Notes: generated by a model not told the origin, from the letters alone. A DNA stretch of 64,000 nt from Henriciella sp. (GCA_021776655.1 JAJFFK010000009.1:1-64000); one strand, 5' to 3'; numbered from the stretch's first letter, positions 1 through 9,092 are shown. A program made the numbers and translations.

Positions 1-77
1 TGGGTCTGCGAAAGACCACTGCTCAACGCTAGCCGAACGGCCTCGCGCTTGAAATCTTCACCATGTCGTTGTCCCAT
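1..77 (-). mobile_element. IS3-family transposase OrfA, 5' end only
   Basis: The minus strand from 77 reads a start codon after a GGAG-type ribosome site and then MGQRHGEDFKREAVRLALSS, the typical opening of the helix-turn-helix OrfA protein of IS3-family insertion sequences. Only about 25 codons are visible before the window ends, so the element itself lies to the left. The imperfect palindrome around 99-112 may belong to the IS end, but no second inverted repeat can be seen to confirm it. Whether the element is intact cannot be judged. Confidence 0.75.
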
Positions 78-158
78 AGTCCGTTCTCCTCAATAATAGA
101 TAATCGTCTATCAAGGAAGGAATCAAACCGAGACAGGTCCATGATTGCCTAATTTATT

Positions 159-575
159 TCAGCCACGTCCATGCGAACTCCCTTTTCCAGAATTACTTCC
201 CGATCTATCATGATCGCTTTCTCGATCCCGATCATAGTCATGGTTCCGGTCTCGATCATGGTCCCGGTCTCGATCATGGTCCCGGCCTCGGCCTCGGCCT
301 CGATCTCGATCTCGATCATGACCACTATCATCATGCCCGTGATGACCACCATCACGCCGATTATCATCGGAATGATGCCGATCAGAGCCTGATTGGTCAT
401 CATCAATTGATCCATCACCACGCCGTTTCAGGCCGTCTGCTCCGATATCATCCGATTGCTGTATGTATCTGGTTGCACTGTCATCTCCGTCACCTGTTTG
501 CGCCATCGCAACTTGCATAGAAGCAAGAACCGAAGACGCGCCAATCAAAAGACCTATCTTAATTACACTTGTCAT
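159..575 (-). CDS. Secreted Arg/Asp/His-repeat low-complexity protein
   Basis: The protein has 138 residues when started at the ATG at 575, which has GGAG six bases upstream; upstream in-frame starts lack a ribosome site. Residues 1-24 look like a Sec signal peptide ending in AMA before QTGD. The mature part is very hydrophilic, with a middle rich in His, Asp and Gly, then a run of alternating Asp-Arg, Gly-Arg, His-Asp and Arg-Asp dipeptides, and a Ser/Gly/His tail. No family is recognised. The dipeptides are encoded by a hexamer/18-mer tandem repeat (221-320) that leaves all frames open, so length variation by slippage is expected. A charged, disordered periplasmic or surface protein, perhaps metal-binding through His and Asp, is a guess. 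Confidence 0.6.
   Translation of the reverse strand: MTSVIKIGLLIGASSVLASMQVAMAQTGDGDDSATRYIQQSDDIGADGLKRRGDGSIDDDQSGSDRHHSDDNRRDGGHHGHDDSGHDRDRDRGRGRGRDHDRDRDHDRDRNHDYDRDRESDHDRSGSNSGKGSSHGRG
221..320. repeat. Hexamer/18-bp tandem repeat inside the Arg/Asp protein gene
   Basis: Two perfect 18-bp copies (248-265 and 266-283, GGTCTCGATCATGGTCCC) are followed by three GGCCTC hexamers (284-301) and GATCTC-type hexamers. The period is a multiple of three, so copy-number change would alter protein length without a frameshift. Confidence 0.8.
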
Positions 576-723
576 AACTGACTCCGTTTTTAGGGGTGCT
601 GCTATGATAACGGCCATCCCAGTCATTTTCTTCCCGGCATAGTTGGTTTTCCAAGAAATAAAGCAATCTCGTTCCTCAGGTCCGTTTCGATGCAGCAAGC
701 ACTTTCATCTTCAATGGGGCGCA

Positions 724-778
724 CTGAATAACCCCTTGGCTCCCCTGTTCAGGGGGGGCTGGCGTTTTCTTTATTCAG
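724..778. other. Nested inverted repeat upstream of pit
   Basis: Outer arms CTGAATAA (724-731) and TTATTCAG (771-778) are exact reverse complements and enclose an inner GC-rich hairpin (about 739-759, GCTCCCCT paired with AGGGGGGGC), followed by a T-rich stretch. It lies between two divergent genes, so it is not an ordinary 3' terminator. It could be a leader attenuator for pit or a protein-binding palindrome. Nothing else recognisable is seen between 575 and 860. Confidence 0.45.
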
Positions 779-859
779 CCTCTCTGGAATAAGTGCGGAC
801 CAGGCCCGTTGTCTCCCTAACAACAAAACATCACAGATGCGCGGGAGCCAGTAGATCAG

Positions 860-2323
860 ATGACAGATACATCCAGTTCAGCCAGTCAGTCAGTACCTAT
901 TTCAGGATCTAGTATTGATCGTAACTACTTGCGATCTCCACCTTTGAGAGGTGGCATGCAAATGCTTATGTCGCTGCTATTCATTGTTGGTTCTGGAGTG
1001 ACGGCTTATTTCTATTTTGGGTCGAGTGAAGCGGCATTCATGGTGGTTCTGGCGGCGACGGCAGGCGGCTATATGGCGCTCAATATTGGTGCCAATGATG
1101 TCGCGAATAATGTCTCTCCTGCCTATGGCTCCGGTGCCATAACACTTGTTGGGGCGATTATCATTGCCGTGATATTTGAGGCTGCTGGTGCTTTGCTAGC
1201 TGGCGGTAATGTTGTTTCGACAATCTCCAAGGGCATCATCGATTCATCGCAAATGTCTGAGCCACGTATCTTCATGATAGCCATGATATCAGCTTTGCTG
1301 GCTGGCGCGATCTGGTTGAACCTGGCGACGTGGATCGGGGCGCCTGTATCGACCACACATTCGATTGTAGGTGCTGTGTTGGGTGCAGGCATTGCTGCTG
1401 CAGGTATGGATGTTGTGCATTGGGATGTTATGGGGAAGATTGCAGCGAGTTGGGTCATCTCACCTGCGATCGGAGGTGCGATTGCAGCATTGTTCCTGCA
1501 TCTCATCGAGAGAGCCATTTTTCGCAAATCAGATATGCTTGCTGCCAGTCGCCGTTGGGTTCCGGTACTGCTTGGTATCATGGCGGGTGCATTCACCATC
1601 TATCTGGTGATTAAGGGCTTGAAAAAAATAATCCATCTCGATGTTGTTACGATATATTTGTTGGGTTTGGCGGCATTCATATTTGTCAGCCTGGTCACGA
1701 GACCAATCATCAAACGCGCATCTCGGTCACTTGAGAACCATCGCCGTGGTGTAAATCAACTGTTCACGATCCCATTGATATTTTCGACCGCACTCCTTTC
1801 ATTCGCGCACGGAGCGAATGATGTGGCCAATGCTATTGGCCCTTTATCAGCCGTGGCAAGTGTTGCCGGCACCGGCGCGATCACTGCCAAGGCCAGTATT
1901 CCACTATGGATCATGGCTATAGGCGCTGCCGGAATTGCGATTGGCTTGACATTTTACGGCACGAAATTAATCCGCAAAGTTGGTACTAAGCTGACAGCTC
2001 TTGATCAATCTCGTGCTTATTGTATCTGCCTGTCGGCTGCCATCACGGTCATCACTGCGACAATGCTTGGTCTGCCGGTTAGTTCAACTCATATTGCGAT
2101 TGGTGCAATATTCGGCATTGGCTTCTATCGGGAGGCCGTTGTGAACAAGAAGCTCCAGAACTCATGTGGCGTTTCTGATGTGAACTCTTCGAATAGAAAA
2201 GCCAGAAAGTTAGTGCGCCGCAAGGAGCTGTTAGTCATCGCCAGCGCCTGGGTGATCACGGTGCCTTCAGCGGCGATAATTTCTGCGATCATGTTCAAGA
2301 TCATTAATCAGGTGATGTCATGA
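860..2323 (+). CDS. pit: PiT-family inorganic phosphate transporter
   Basis: This 487-residue membrane protein has the two signature repeats of PiT carriers, GANDVANN near residue 78 and GANDVANAIGP near residue 320, each followed by hydrophobic helices. The conserved PVSSTH-type segments (PVSTTHSIVGA and PVSSTHIAIGA) are also present. PiT carriers import phosphate with protons or sodium across the inner membrane. The N-terminal 30 residues are polar and Ser-rich. The gene overlaps ppk1 by four bases (ATGA), so uptake and polyphosphate synthesis are probably translationally coupled. No clear Pho box was found upstream. Confidence 0.95.
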   Translation: MTDTSSSASQSVPISGSSIDRNYLRSPPLRGGMQMLMSLLFIVGSGVTAYFYFGSSEAAFMVVLAATAGGYMALNIGANDVANNVSPAYGSGAITLVGAIIIAVIFEAAGALLAGGNVVSTISKGIIDSSQMSEPRIFMIAMISALLAGAIWLNLATWIGAPVSTTHSIVGAVLGAGIAAAGMDVVHWDVMGKIAASWVISPAIGGAIAALFLHLIERAIFRKSDMLAASRRWVPVLLGIMAGAFTIYLVIKGLKKIIHLDVVTIYLLGLAAFIFVSLVTRPIIKRASRSLENHRRGVNQLFTIPLIFSTALLSFAHGANDVANAIGPLSAVASVAGTGAITAKASIPLWIMAIGAAGIAIGLTFYGTKLIRKVGTKLTALDQSRAYCICLSAAITVITATMLGLPVSSTHIAIGAIFGIGFYREAVVNKKLQNSCGVSDVNSSNRKARKLVRRKELLVIASAWVITVPSAAIISAIMFKIINQVMS

Positions 2324-5241
2324 GCGGCACGAACAAACCACCTTTGGGCGCTGCCGAGTCGATTGAAATGCCCCCGGTCGCAGAGGTTGGTCGTGTTTCA
2401 ATGCCGCAAGATGATCTTTGCAGCCCAGAACTCTATCTGAATCGTGAGCTGAGTTGGCTGAAGTTTAACTTGCGTGTTTTGAGCGAAGCGAATGACGCAC
2501 GTGTGCCGCTTTTGGAACGCGTTAAATTCCTGGCTATTGTCAGCTCAAATATTGATGAATTCTGCATGAAGCGGATTGGAGGATTGCGCCTCCAGATAGA
2601 TGCCGGAATGAAGGGCCTGACTGTCGACGGCCGGGATCCGGTCACGCAAGTTTCGCTATGTTCTGAAGAAATTGCCCGTCTGGTTGAAGCCAAAAACGAG
2701 ACATATGGAAGAATTGTGGTGGAGCTGAAAAAGCAGGGAATTGTCGTTTACAAATACGCTGATCTGGACAAATCGGTTCAGTCGACAATTCGCAAGGCGT
2801 TTGAGGCAAATGTTCTGCCTGTGATTTCTCCCCTCGCGATAGATGCGTCTCATCCATTCCCTTTCATATCCAATCTTTCTCTGAACGTCTTCGTAACGCT
2901 CAAACGAAAAGGAAGTGAAGTCATCAGTGTCCGTATCAAGGTGCCTCTTGGTGACGATATTTCCAGATATACCAGACTTCCAAAAGGGGCTGCGGGTGTG
3001 GAATATGGATTTGTTAGCCTTGAAGATATCCTGATAAATAATCTGGATCTGCTATTTCCAGATTTAGAGGTCCTGTCAGCTGATGTTTTCCGAATAACTC
3101 GAAATGCCAATACTGTTTCGGATTATAGTGATGCGGGTGATTTGGTAGAAAAGGTTGAAGTCTATCTCAGGGATCGCAAGTTCGCACCAGTTGTCCGGAT
3201 GCAGGTCAACCCGAGCATGATGGATGTGCAACGCGCTTCACTGACCAGTCATCTCGGAATCGATATTGAGCATAGTATCATTACAGTGAGCCCTGTCATC
3301 GGTATGGCCGATCTCATGGAGCTTGCTGCTTTGGATATTCCTGCTCTGCGCAGGTCTGATCATCATTGTGTGGAAATTGGCGCTTTGCAGGGTAAAGGCA
3401 GCATCTTCGATCAGATCGATCTGAACCATTCCGTCCTGGTAGAGCACCCTTACGAATCTTTTCGATCATCTGTTGAGCGCTTCGTCAAAGAGTCGAGTGA
3501 AGACCCGAAAGTCAGCGCGATCAAGATGACGCTTTATCGAACATCCACGGACACTCGGATTATAGATTATCTCATAAATGCTGCAGAAGCTGGCAAACAG
3601 GTCTCAGTCATCGTGGAGTTAACCGCCAGCTTCTGTGAACAGGCCAATATTGAATGGTCAAATCGGCTGGAGCAGGCAGGCATACATGTCAGTTACGGAA
3701 TTGAGGACCTCAAGACTCATTGCAAGATCATCCTTGTTGTCAGAAAGGAAGGCGAGAATATCCGCCGATATGCTCATATAGGTACAGGCAATTATCATGC
3801 TCAGAATGCGCGGATGTACTCAGATTTGAGTATTTTGACATCTGATCAGAAGCTTGCGACCGATCTGGGTGAGCTTTTCAATTATCTGACGACAGGCGCG
3901 GCGCCATTCAGACCGTACAAGAAGCTTTTAACGGCACCGCAGCACATCAAGAAAGCCCTGCTTTCGAAGATAGCGCGCGAGGCTAAACTGGCGAAAAAAG
4001 GTAAAAAGGGGCTCATTCGATTCAAGACAAATGCATTGGAAGATCCGGATATTGTTGCGGGGCTTTATGCAGCCTCACAGGCGGGTGTTAAGGTTGAGTT
4101 GATTGTACGTGACATATGTCGGCTTCGTCCTGGTTTGACCGGGGTTTCAGAAAAAATATCGGTTGTCAGCATTGTTGGTCAATTTCTGGAACATGGCCGT
4201 ATATATCATTTCCAGAATGGCGGTAAGGACGAGTATTTTATTGGCTCAGCTGATCTTATGTCGCGTAATCTTGAACGCCGCGTGGAAATCTTGATACCGG
4301 TTACTGACAAGGCCGCAAAAAAGCGCCTGGGATCAATTTTGAAGAACCAGATTTCAGATATGCGTAGTGCCTGGAGTATGAGAAGTTCTGGGGAATATAT
4401 CCAACTCAAACCTGTAAATGGCGATCCTGCTGCAGGATCACAGCAACTGGCCATGGCCGCTGCGATCAAGCGCAGTCGACCAAAAACAAGAGAGTCAATT
4501 CTTACACTGATCAGGAGGCAGGGAATGTCAAAAAGCAAACCAGACAAAAAGTCTGAAGGGGAGGCAAACCAGGCCAAATCACTCAAGCTTGTTAAGGCGG
4601 CAAAGATGAAGGGCGGTGAAAAAAAGGGGCAATCCGAAGAGACAGATAAGGACAAGGCAGCCGAACACCCAACGCGGAAGATTGGCAGTGCGCGAGGTGT
4701 GGAATCTATGTTCCGCAATTCCTATCGGGCTCAACTTTCGATGATTGCACTGGCCGCCACGAAGGCCAATATCATGATTTCTCTGAACGGACTTCTCGTC
4801 TCGATGCTTCTATTATCAGGTGCGTATATACTTTCAGCTGAACCATTATTTCTTGTGCCGATTTCAATTCTTCTCCTGACCTGTACCGTTGCGATAACCT
4901 TTGCCGTCCTGGCGGCGCGCCCTGATATCGACAAGCGGGATTTGAGCTTTGAGGATTTTGCATCAAGTAAAGCAGATATGCTGATATTCGAGCAATTCTC
5001 TAAATTATCGTCCGAAGAATTCACAACTGCGATGTGGGAAATGCTGGATGATAATGAACGGATTTACCGCAGCATGATTACGCACATCTATGATCTGGGC
5101 TGTATCGCTGACAAGAAATTTGCCCGGCTACACATATCGTATAATTCATTCATGGTGGGATTGATCATCAGCGTACTATCCCTTCTTGCTGTTCTGGGGG
5201 CTCATCTCTATCCAGAACTATCAGCCATACAGGCGACATAA
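2320..5241 (+). CDS. ppk1: Polyphosphate kinase 1 with C-terminal Pycsar-TM-like membrane domain
   Basis: Residues about 30-715 are a complete PPK1: the N domain begins YLNRELSWLKFNLRVL, the head follows, and two phospholipase-D-like catalytic lobes carry His486 (AHIGTGNYH, the autophosphorylated histidine by analogy with E. coli) and His625 (LEHGRIYHF). PPK1 polymerises the terminal phosphate of ATP into polyphosphate. At 973 residues it is about 270 longer than usual. Residues about 720-790 form a Lys/Glu-rich linker, and residues 797-973 resemble the DUF5706/Pycsar TM effector family: a RNSYRAQLSMIALAATKANI entry, two adjacent membrane helices, an AVLAARP motif, a YRSMITHIYDLG motif, ISYNSFMVG and a last membrane helix. 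The reading frame is continuous. The extra domain may anchor PPK1 to the membrane or make it respond to a nucleotide signal. Confidence 0.9.
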   Translation: MSGTNKPPLGAAESIEMPPVAEVGRVSMPQDDLCSPELYLNRELSWLKFNLRVLSEANDARVPLLERVKFLAIVSSNIDEFCMKRIGGLRLQIDAGMKGLTVDGRDPVTQVSLCSEEIARLVEAKNETYGRIVVELKKQGIVVYKYADLDKSVQSTIRKAFEANVLPVISPLAIDASHPFPFISNLSLNVFVTLKRKGSEVISVRIKVPLGDDISRYTRLPKGAAGVEYGFVSLEDILINNLDLLFPDLEVLSADVFRITRNANTVSDYSDAGDLVEKVEVYLRDRKFAPVVRMQVNPSMMDVQRASLTSHLGIDIEHSIITVSPVIGMADLMELAALDIPALRRSDHHCVEIGALQGKGSIFDQIDLNHSVLVEHPYESFRSSVERFVKESSEDPKVSAIKMTLYRTSTDTRIIDYLINAAEAGKQVSVIVELTASFCEQANIEWSNRLEQAGIHVSYGIEDLKTHCKIILVVRKEGENIRRYAHIGTGNYHAQNARMYSDLSILTSDQKLATDLGELFNYLTTGAAPFRPYKKLLTAPQHIKKALLSKIAREAKLAKKGKKGLIRFKTNALEDPDIVAGLYAASQAGVKVELIVRDICRLRPGLTGVSEKISVVSIVGQFLEHGRIYHFQNGGKDEYFIGSADLMSRNLERRVEILIPVTDKAAKKRLGSILKNQISDMRSAWSMRSSGEYIQLKPVNGDPAAGSQQLAMAAAIKRSRPKTRESILTLIRRQGMSKSKPDKKSEGEANQAKSLKLVKAAKMKGGEKKGQSEETDKDKAAEHPTRKIGSARGVESMFRNSYRAQLSMIALAATKANIMISLNGLLVSMLLLSGAYILSAEPLFLVPISILLLTCTVAITFAVLAARPDIDKRDLSFEDFASSKADMLIFEQFSKLSSEEFTTAMWEMLDDNERIYRSMITHIYDLGCIADKKFARLHISYNSFMVGLIISVLSLLAVLGAHLYPELSAIQAT

Positions 5242-5253
5242 GGTCAAAAATTT

Positions 5254-6282
5254 ATGTTCAGGATACTCAGTCTGCATACATTGGGCTTCAGTGCCCTTGC
5301 GTTGAGTGGTTTGCAGGGCTGCCACGCGGCTGAAAATCAGCATCTTCGCCCGCCCGGGATTGTTGAACAATTTGACGGAGTCTACGAGCCATCTGGTGTC
5401 GTGACGCTTCCTGACGGTGACTTATTAGTGATTGAAGACGAAGCTAACCAACCCATCAGCATCATAACCATTAATCCAGATAGCAGTTTGAGCGTGAGGA
5501 GGGGCGACCTGCCACTCAAGCTTGGTGATATCTTTGATGACAATGCGCTTGGAAGACTTGAAGATCTGGAAGGGATTGCGCGAGATGACGATGGTCATCT
5601 CTATGCCGTCACGTCCCATTCCAAGACATCACGTCATCACCTTCCAGGCTCACGCAAGAAGCTTATCCGATTCAGATTGGATGACATTTCAGTGACCGAA
5701 ACCATCGTACTTGATGATTTCAAGCGTGCGGTAGTGGCACAGTATGAGAGTGTTAAAGACGCCATATCAGGCCGGAAGTCTGATCTGAATATTGAGAGTC
5801 TCAGTTATCACCGGCAGAACAACCAGTTGATGATTGGACTACGCACACCCGTCATTGATGAGCGCGCAGTCGTGATTACCATGGAAAATCCTGACCTTGC
5901 CTTTGGTTCGGGAGAGGAAATATTACTTTCTGACAAGCTTGTTTTTCTTGACCTCGATCATGGCGGTATAAGAGCTATGGCTTATGATGATGTTCTGGGG
6001 GGGTATCTCATTCTCTCTCGCCGTGAGGACAAGAAAGACAAATCATTCAAGCTCTGGCTATGGAGCGGTGAAGCTGATGATGACCCTCAGCGAATACGGC
6101 TTCGGATTGAATTCGACCTGGATAATGCTGAAGGTATCTCACCCATCCGGACTGATTTCATGCAAGGCCTGATGATTGTTTTTGATGATGGTGCGCGTAG
6201 CAGGGGACGTGGCGGTCATTATGTATTGCTCCCTTATGACCAGCTCGAAATAGATGGTCGCCCTGTTCTGGAAACACCTTGA
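5254..6282 (+). CDS. DUF3616-like lipoprotein, probable beta-propeller
   Basis: The 342-residue protein starts with a lipoprotein signal (lipobox LQGC at about residues 20-23) and then shows a repeated sheet pattern: GVVTLPDGDLLVIEDEANQP, LEDLEGIARDDDGHLYAVTS, LNIESLSYHRQNNQLMIGLR and NAEGISPI. This DLEGI/NIESL pattern is that of the DUF3616 and phytase-like/SdiA-regulated propeller group, whose function is unsettled. It lies 12 bases after ppk1 and before a phosphate-porin family gene, so a role with phosphate esters or polyphosphate outside the cytoplasm is plausible but only inferred from position. Confidence 0.7.
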   Translation: MFRILSLHTLGFSALALSGLQGCHAAENQHLRPPGIVEQFDGVYEPSGVVTLPDGDLLVIEDEANQPISIITINPDSSLSVRRGDLPLKLGDIFDDNALGRLEDLEGIARDDDGHLYAVTSHSKTSRHHLPGSRKKLIRFRLDDISVTETIVLDDFKRAVVAQYESVKDAISGRKSDLNIESLSYHRQNNQLMIGLRTPVIDERAVVITMENPDLAFGSGEEILLSDKLVFLDLDHGGIRAMAYDDVLGGYLILSRREDKKDKSFKLWLWSGEADDDPQRIRLRIEFDLDNAEGISPIRTDFMQGLMIVFDDGARSRGRGGHYVLLPYDQLEIDGRPVLETP

Positions 6283-6454
6283 TGAGCATCTTGCTCGTTA
6301 TTTGAGCGCTTGGATCACGTACAGGTCAGCTTTTATTCCTTCAGTTGGAATTACCTGGGAATAGTTCTTTTCTTCAAGCCGTTGTTCTCATGACGGTCTG
6401 TGCTGGCACACAGTCGCAACCAAAACCAATGAGTCTCGTACAGGGGAATAACAA

Positions 6455-7702
6455 ATGAAAAAATCACCAGCGCTCAACCAGAATAAACCAGTTGTGATTT
6501 TTGTTGCATTGTCAGCATTCGCGCTAATCCAATCACCACTCGTTTATGCTCAGGAAAACCAGGAGGCAAGTTCAACCTCCAAGACTTCTAGCCTCCTGGA
6601 CTTTCTGGATATAGGTTTTTCCGGACGCCTCCAGCTCGACTATACTGACAGTCACGCTGATAATGCTGATGTCAATTTCAATGATTTTGAAGTCCGCCGC
6701 GCTTATCTGGGTGTGGATGGCAGATTTAGTAAGCGCGTGAGTTGGGGCGTTACCGGACGGATCGATGACACTGGAGATGTCAGTCTTGTCGATGCAGTTA
6801 TTGAGTGGGATCCCAAAGGGAGCGATTTCAGCTTCACCGCGGGACACTTCAAAACGCCCATGTCTCTGGACGAGTCGACGTCATCCAGATTTAGCTCAAC
6901 GTTGGAGCGTGCGGCGTTCACGGATACGGTTGAGATAGACAGAAGGCTGGGGCTTGGTCTTTCTCATAGCGGGGACCATCACACATTCTCAGCCGGTGTT
7001 TTTGGTGGATCTCTGGAACGCCAGCCCTTTGCCGGTGGATTGGTTGTTTCTGGCAGGGCGACATACTCACCGGTGAGCAATAAGGAAAATACAGTTCACT
7101 TTGGTGCTTCTGCGCGATACCGAACCAATAACAAGGATGATGGATTACTGCGCTACCGTCAGCGGCCCTATGCTCATATCACGGACCGGATTATCAGCAC
7201 CGGCCGGATCGCTGATTCAGACATTTTCCTGGGTGGTGAGGCGGCCTTCATACACAAGAATTTATGGGCTGCTGGTGAGTATACGGTCACAATGTCAGAT
7301 TGCCCTGCATGCCTCTCCGATCCAAGTTTTTCGGGTTACTATATTGAGGCCGGTGCCTTCTTGGGTGGCCGCCGAGTGTATAAAGGCGGCAAGTTCAATC
7401 GACCTAAAGTCAGGAAGCCGATCACTGAGGGCGGCTTTGGCGCCGTATCAGTTGTGGCGAGATATGATGGGGTTGACCTGGTGAGCAAAGACACAAATGG
7501 CGGCGATCTTGAGACGATCACTCTAGGTGTAGACTGGTGGCCAACCGATCACACGCGGGCAAGCCTCAACTGGTTCCAATCTGATGCCACACTTGGCAAT
7601 CGAGGGTCCGGCTTAGGTGTAGATTTCATTGCTTTGCAGACGGCCGGCATTTCGGATGAGAAGGTTGATGGCTTCATGGTAAGAGTGCAATTCGACTTTT
7701 AA
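6455..7702 (+). CDS. Phosphate-selective porin O/P family outer membrane protein
   Basis: This 415-residue protein has a signal peptide (residues 1-32, cleaved after VYA or VYAQ) and then GFSGRLQLDYTDSHADNADV with a VRRAYLGVDGRFSKRVSWG segment typical of the OprO/OprP porin family (Porin_O_P). It ends in the aromatic VRVQFDF expected for an outer membrane barrel. Alternating hydrophobic strands run throughout. Family members form anion-selective channels for phosphate or polyphosphate. With pit and ppk1 upstream it completes a plausible phosphate acquisition and storage set. A ribosome site (AGGGGAAT) precedes the ATG. Whether it shares the upstream operon is uncertain because 172 bases separate it from the DUF3616 gene. 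Confidence 0.85.
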   Translation: MKKSPALNQNKPVVIFVALSAFALIQSPLVYAQENQEASSTSKTSSLLDFLDIGFSGRLQLDYTDSHADNADVNFNDFEVRRAYLGVDGRFSKRVSWGVTGRIDDTGDVSLVDAVIEWDPKGSDFSFTAGHFKTPMSLDESTSSRFSSTLERAAFTDTVEIDRRLGLGLSHSGDHHTFSAGVFGGSLERQPFAGGLVVSGRATYSPVSNKENTVHFGASARYRTNNKDDGLLRYRQRPYAHITDRIISTGRIADSDIFLGGEAAFIHKNLWAAGEYTVTMSDCPACLSDPSFSGYYIEAGAFLGGRRVYKGGKFNRPKVRKPITEGGFGAVSVVARYDGVDLVSKDTNGGDLETITLGVDWWPTDHTRASLNWFQSDATLGNRGSGLGVDFIALQTAGISDEKVDGFMVRVQFDF

Positions 7703-7715
7703 GGGCACATGGATT

Positions 7716-7757
7716 GATCCAGCCCCCAATGAACGGCTCGGATCACGGGGCTGGGTC
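7716..7757. terminator. Bidirectional terminator-like hairpin
   Basis: GATCCAGCCCC (7716-7726) pairs with GGGGCTGGGTC (7747-7757) over 11 positions, allowing one G-T pair, with a 20-base loop. It sits between the 3' ends of the convergent porin and DUF998 genes. Confidence 0.6.
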
Positions 7758-7763
7758 ACCAGA

Positions 7764-8375
7764 TTAATCTGCTTTCGAAAAAAGCAATGTACGATTGGAT
7801 GCAACGATCAGCCAGGCAAAAAAGGAATAATCGGCTAGACGTTGCCACAATCCTTTCATTTCATTGGCTTGAGGGATCAGCATCAGTACAAACCCAGTGA
7901 GCATGCATATGGCGGCGATCAATGTTATCGCCGAGAGGCCTTTGGAATTTACCGATCTTAATCCCAGGAACATCAAAAGCAGACCTGTTATTCCACCGGC
8001 ATATTCAATGATGCCAGTCAGGAAATGTACAATCTGCTTCGCGCCCGTGCTAGGTGCACAGCCAAGCTCACAAGGAAAGAAGAAGGCACCGAAATAGCCA
8101 ACAGCAACTCCAAGAATACTGATAGCACCAAGTGTTATCAGCAGGGAGCCAGGCAGCGTCCTGCGCAGATAGATTACCAACAATGATACAGTGATCCCAA
8201 CCGGCAAAAATCCATAGCTGTTTACGATAAGGGCGTAGCGGGCTTTGTGGGCTCCTAATTCGCTTAAATAATTATTGGCAAAATTGTAATCATCACGCAT
8301 TAGCCCGATTATTTCGGGCAGGATTATGCCCGATACGAGCAGGATCAGGCCTGTTATTGCTGAAAAGTATTTCAT
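7764..8375 (-). CDS. DUF998 family integral membrane protein
   Basis: Started at 8375 (MKYFSAITG, preceded by GAGG), the protein has 203 residues and six likely membrane helices. The sequence NYLSELGAHKAR after the first helix and the small-residue-rich helices match the DUF998 family of predicted integral membrane proteins, for which no function is established. The gene is alone on the minus strand between the porin and a MarR regulator, 119 bases downstream of the regulator; it could be read with it. The longer start at 8399 lacks a ribosome site. Confidence 0.7.
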   Translation of the reverse strand: MKYFSAITGLILLVSGIILPEIIGLMRDDYNFANNYLSELGAHKARYALIVNSYGFLPVGITVSLLVIYLRRTLPGSLLITLGAISILGVAVGYFGAFFFPCELGCAPSTGAKQIVHFLTGIIEYAGGITGLLLMFLGLRSVNSKGLSAITLIAAICMLTGFVLMLIPQANEMKGLWQRLADYSFFAWLIVASNRTLLFSKAD

Positions 8376-8494
8376 GGAAACCTCGCACTGGATTGGCACA
8401 TATGCACGATCAAAAATTACGTTGCGGACACAAGTGTATCAAGGGTGTTGTTCTGCTTTATCCGCCAGAACTCAAGATAAATCATCCGGGCTGA

Positions 8495-9052
8495 TTAGGC
8501 CGCTTCTTGCTCAATGCAAATTTTATTACTGTCACTTTGGGTAAGTGACAATTTCAGCAGTGCACATCTGTGGGGATTGCCATCTGATACATCATGCTCA
8601 AAATATCGACAGGTCTGACAGACGCCGAATGCGCGCCCACCACGACGTTTCAGGAGCGATTGCAGGATCGCATTGAGTTGCGTGCTCAAGATTTCCCGTT
8701 CGGTACGGCCAAGAACTTCTGATCCCTGGTCCACGCGTGCCACGGGATCGTTTTTCAAACAGGCTTTGCCTTTGGCGGTGAGGTCCAGAGTAAGATTCCG
8801 ACGATCCTTTTTGCTCGTGATCTTTCGGATCAGTCCTTTCTGCGCCAACACACTCAAGGTCTGGGATACAGTGCCTTTGGTCATACCGAGATAGGCGGTT
8901 ACGGCTGTCGGGTTGCGCGAAAAGCGATTCGCACGCGCCAGGAAACGCAGGGCTTCCCATTGGGTCGGCTTCAGTCCGGCCGTATGAGTTTCATTCTGCA
9001 TAATTCGGCCGAGCCGCTCAATCAGAATGCCAATATTTTTTGTCGGTTTCAT
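8495..9052 (-). CDS. MarR family regulator with Cys-rich C-terminal tail
   Basis: Residues about 1-145 form a MarR-type winged helix (QWEALRFLARANRFSRNPTA, then GMTKGTVSQTLSVLAQKGLI as recognition helix and KKDRRNLTLDLTAKG as wing). The tail, about residues 142-185, carries CQTC, then a Cys and a further Cys near the end, in the arrangement CxxC-x18-C. Ordinary MarR proteins lack this, and a metal or redox site is suggested. The gene is divergent from a secreted protein and sodC, with a palindrome between them, so it may control an oxidative or metal stress response. Confidence 0.8.
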   Translation of the reverse strand: MKPTKNIGILIERLGRIMQNETHTAGLKPTQWEALRFLARANRFSRNPTAVTAYLGMTKGTVSQTLSVLAQKGLIRKITSKKDRRNLTLDLTAKGKACLKNDPVARVDQGSEVLGRTEREILSTQLNAILQSLLKRRGGRAFGVCQTCRYFEHDVSDGNPHRCALLKLSLTQSDSNKICIEQEAA

Positions 9053-9076
9053 CGGTTTATAGTAGCGACTAAAAAC

Positions 9077-9092
9077 TTTACTTGCAAGTTAA
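9077..9092. promoter_or_regulatory. Candidate MarR operator
   Basis: TTTACTTGCAAGTTAA contains a perfect 10-bp palindrome ACTTGCAAGT with near-symmetric flanks, resembling MarR/SlyA-type sites. It lies midway between the divergent starts at 9052 and 9146. It is nested within a wider 9-bp inverted repeat, GTAGCGACT (9062-9070) with AGTCGCTAC (9123-9131). Confidence 0.5.

Noticed and set aside
149-421. Two further open frames over the hexamer repeat (Met/Ile-rich on the minus strand, Ile/Met/Ser-rich on the plus strand)
   Set aside because: Tandem hexamers leave all frames open. Only the frame with a signal peptide and ribosome site is credible.
741-754. CCCCTGTTCAGGGG near pit as a fifth BetI-like operator
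   Set aside because: It shares only the CTGTTCAG centre. The arms are C/G runs that form part of a stem-loop, and the gene has no link to betaine.
6283-6454. Pho box upstream of the phosphate porin
   Set aside because: No pair of CTGTCAT-like direct repeats could be found here or before pit, so phosphate control is not supported by sequence.
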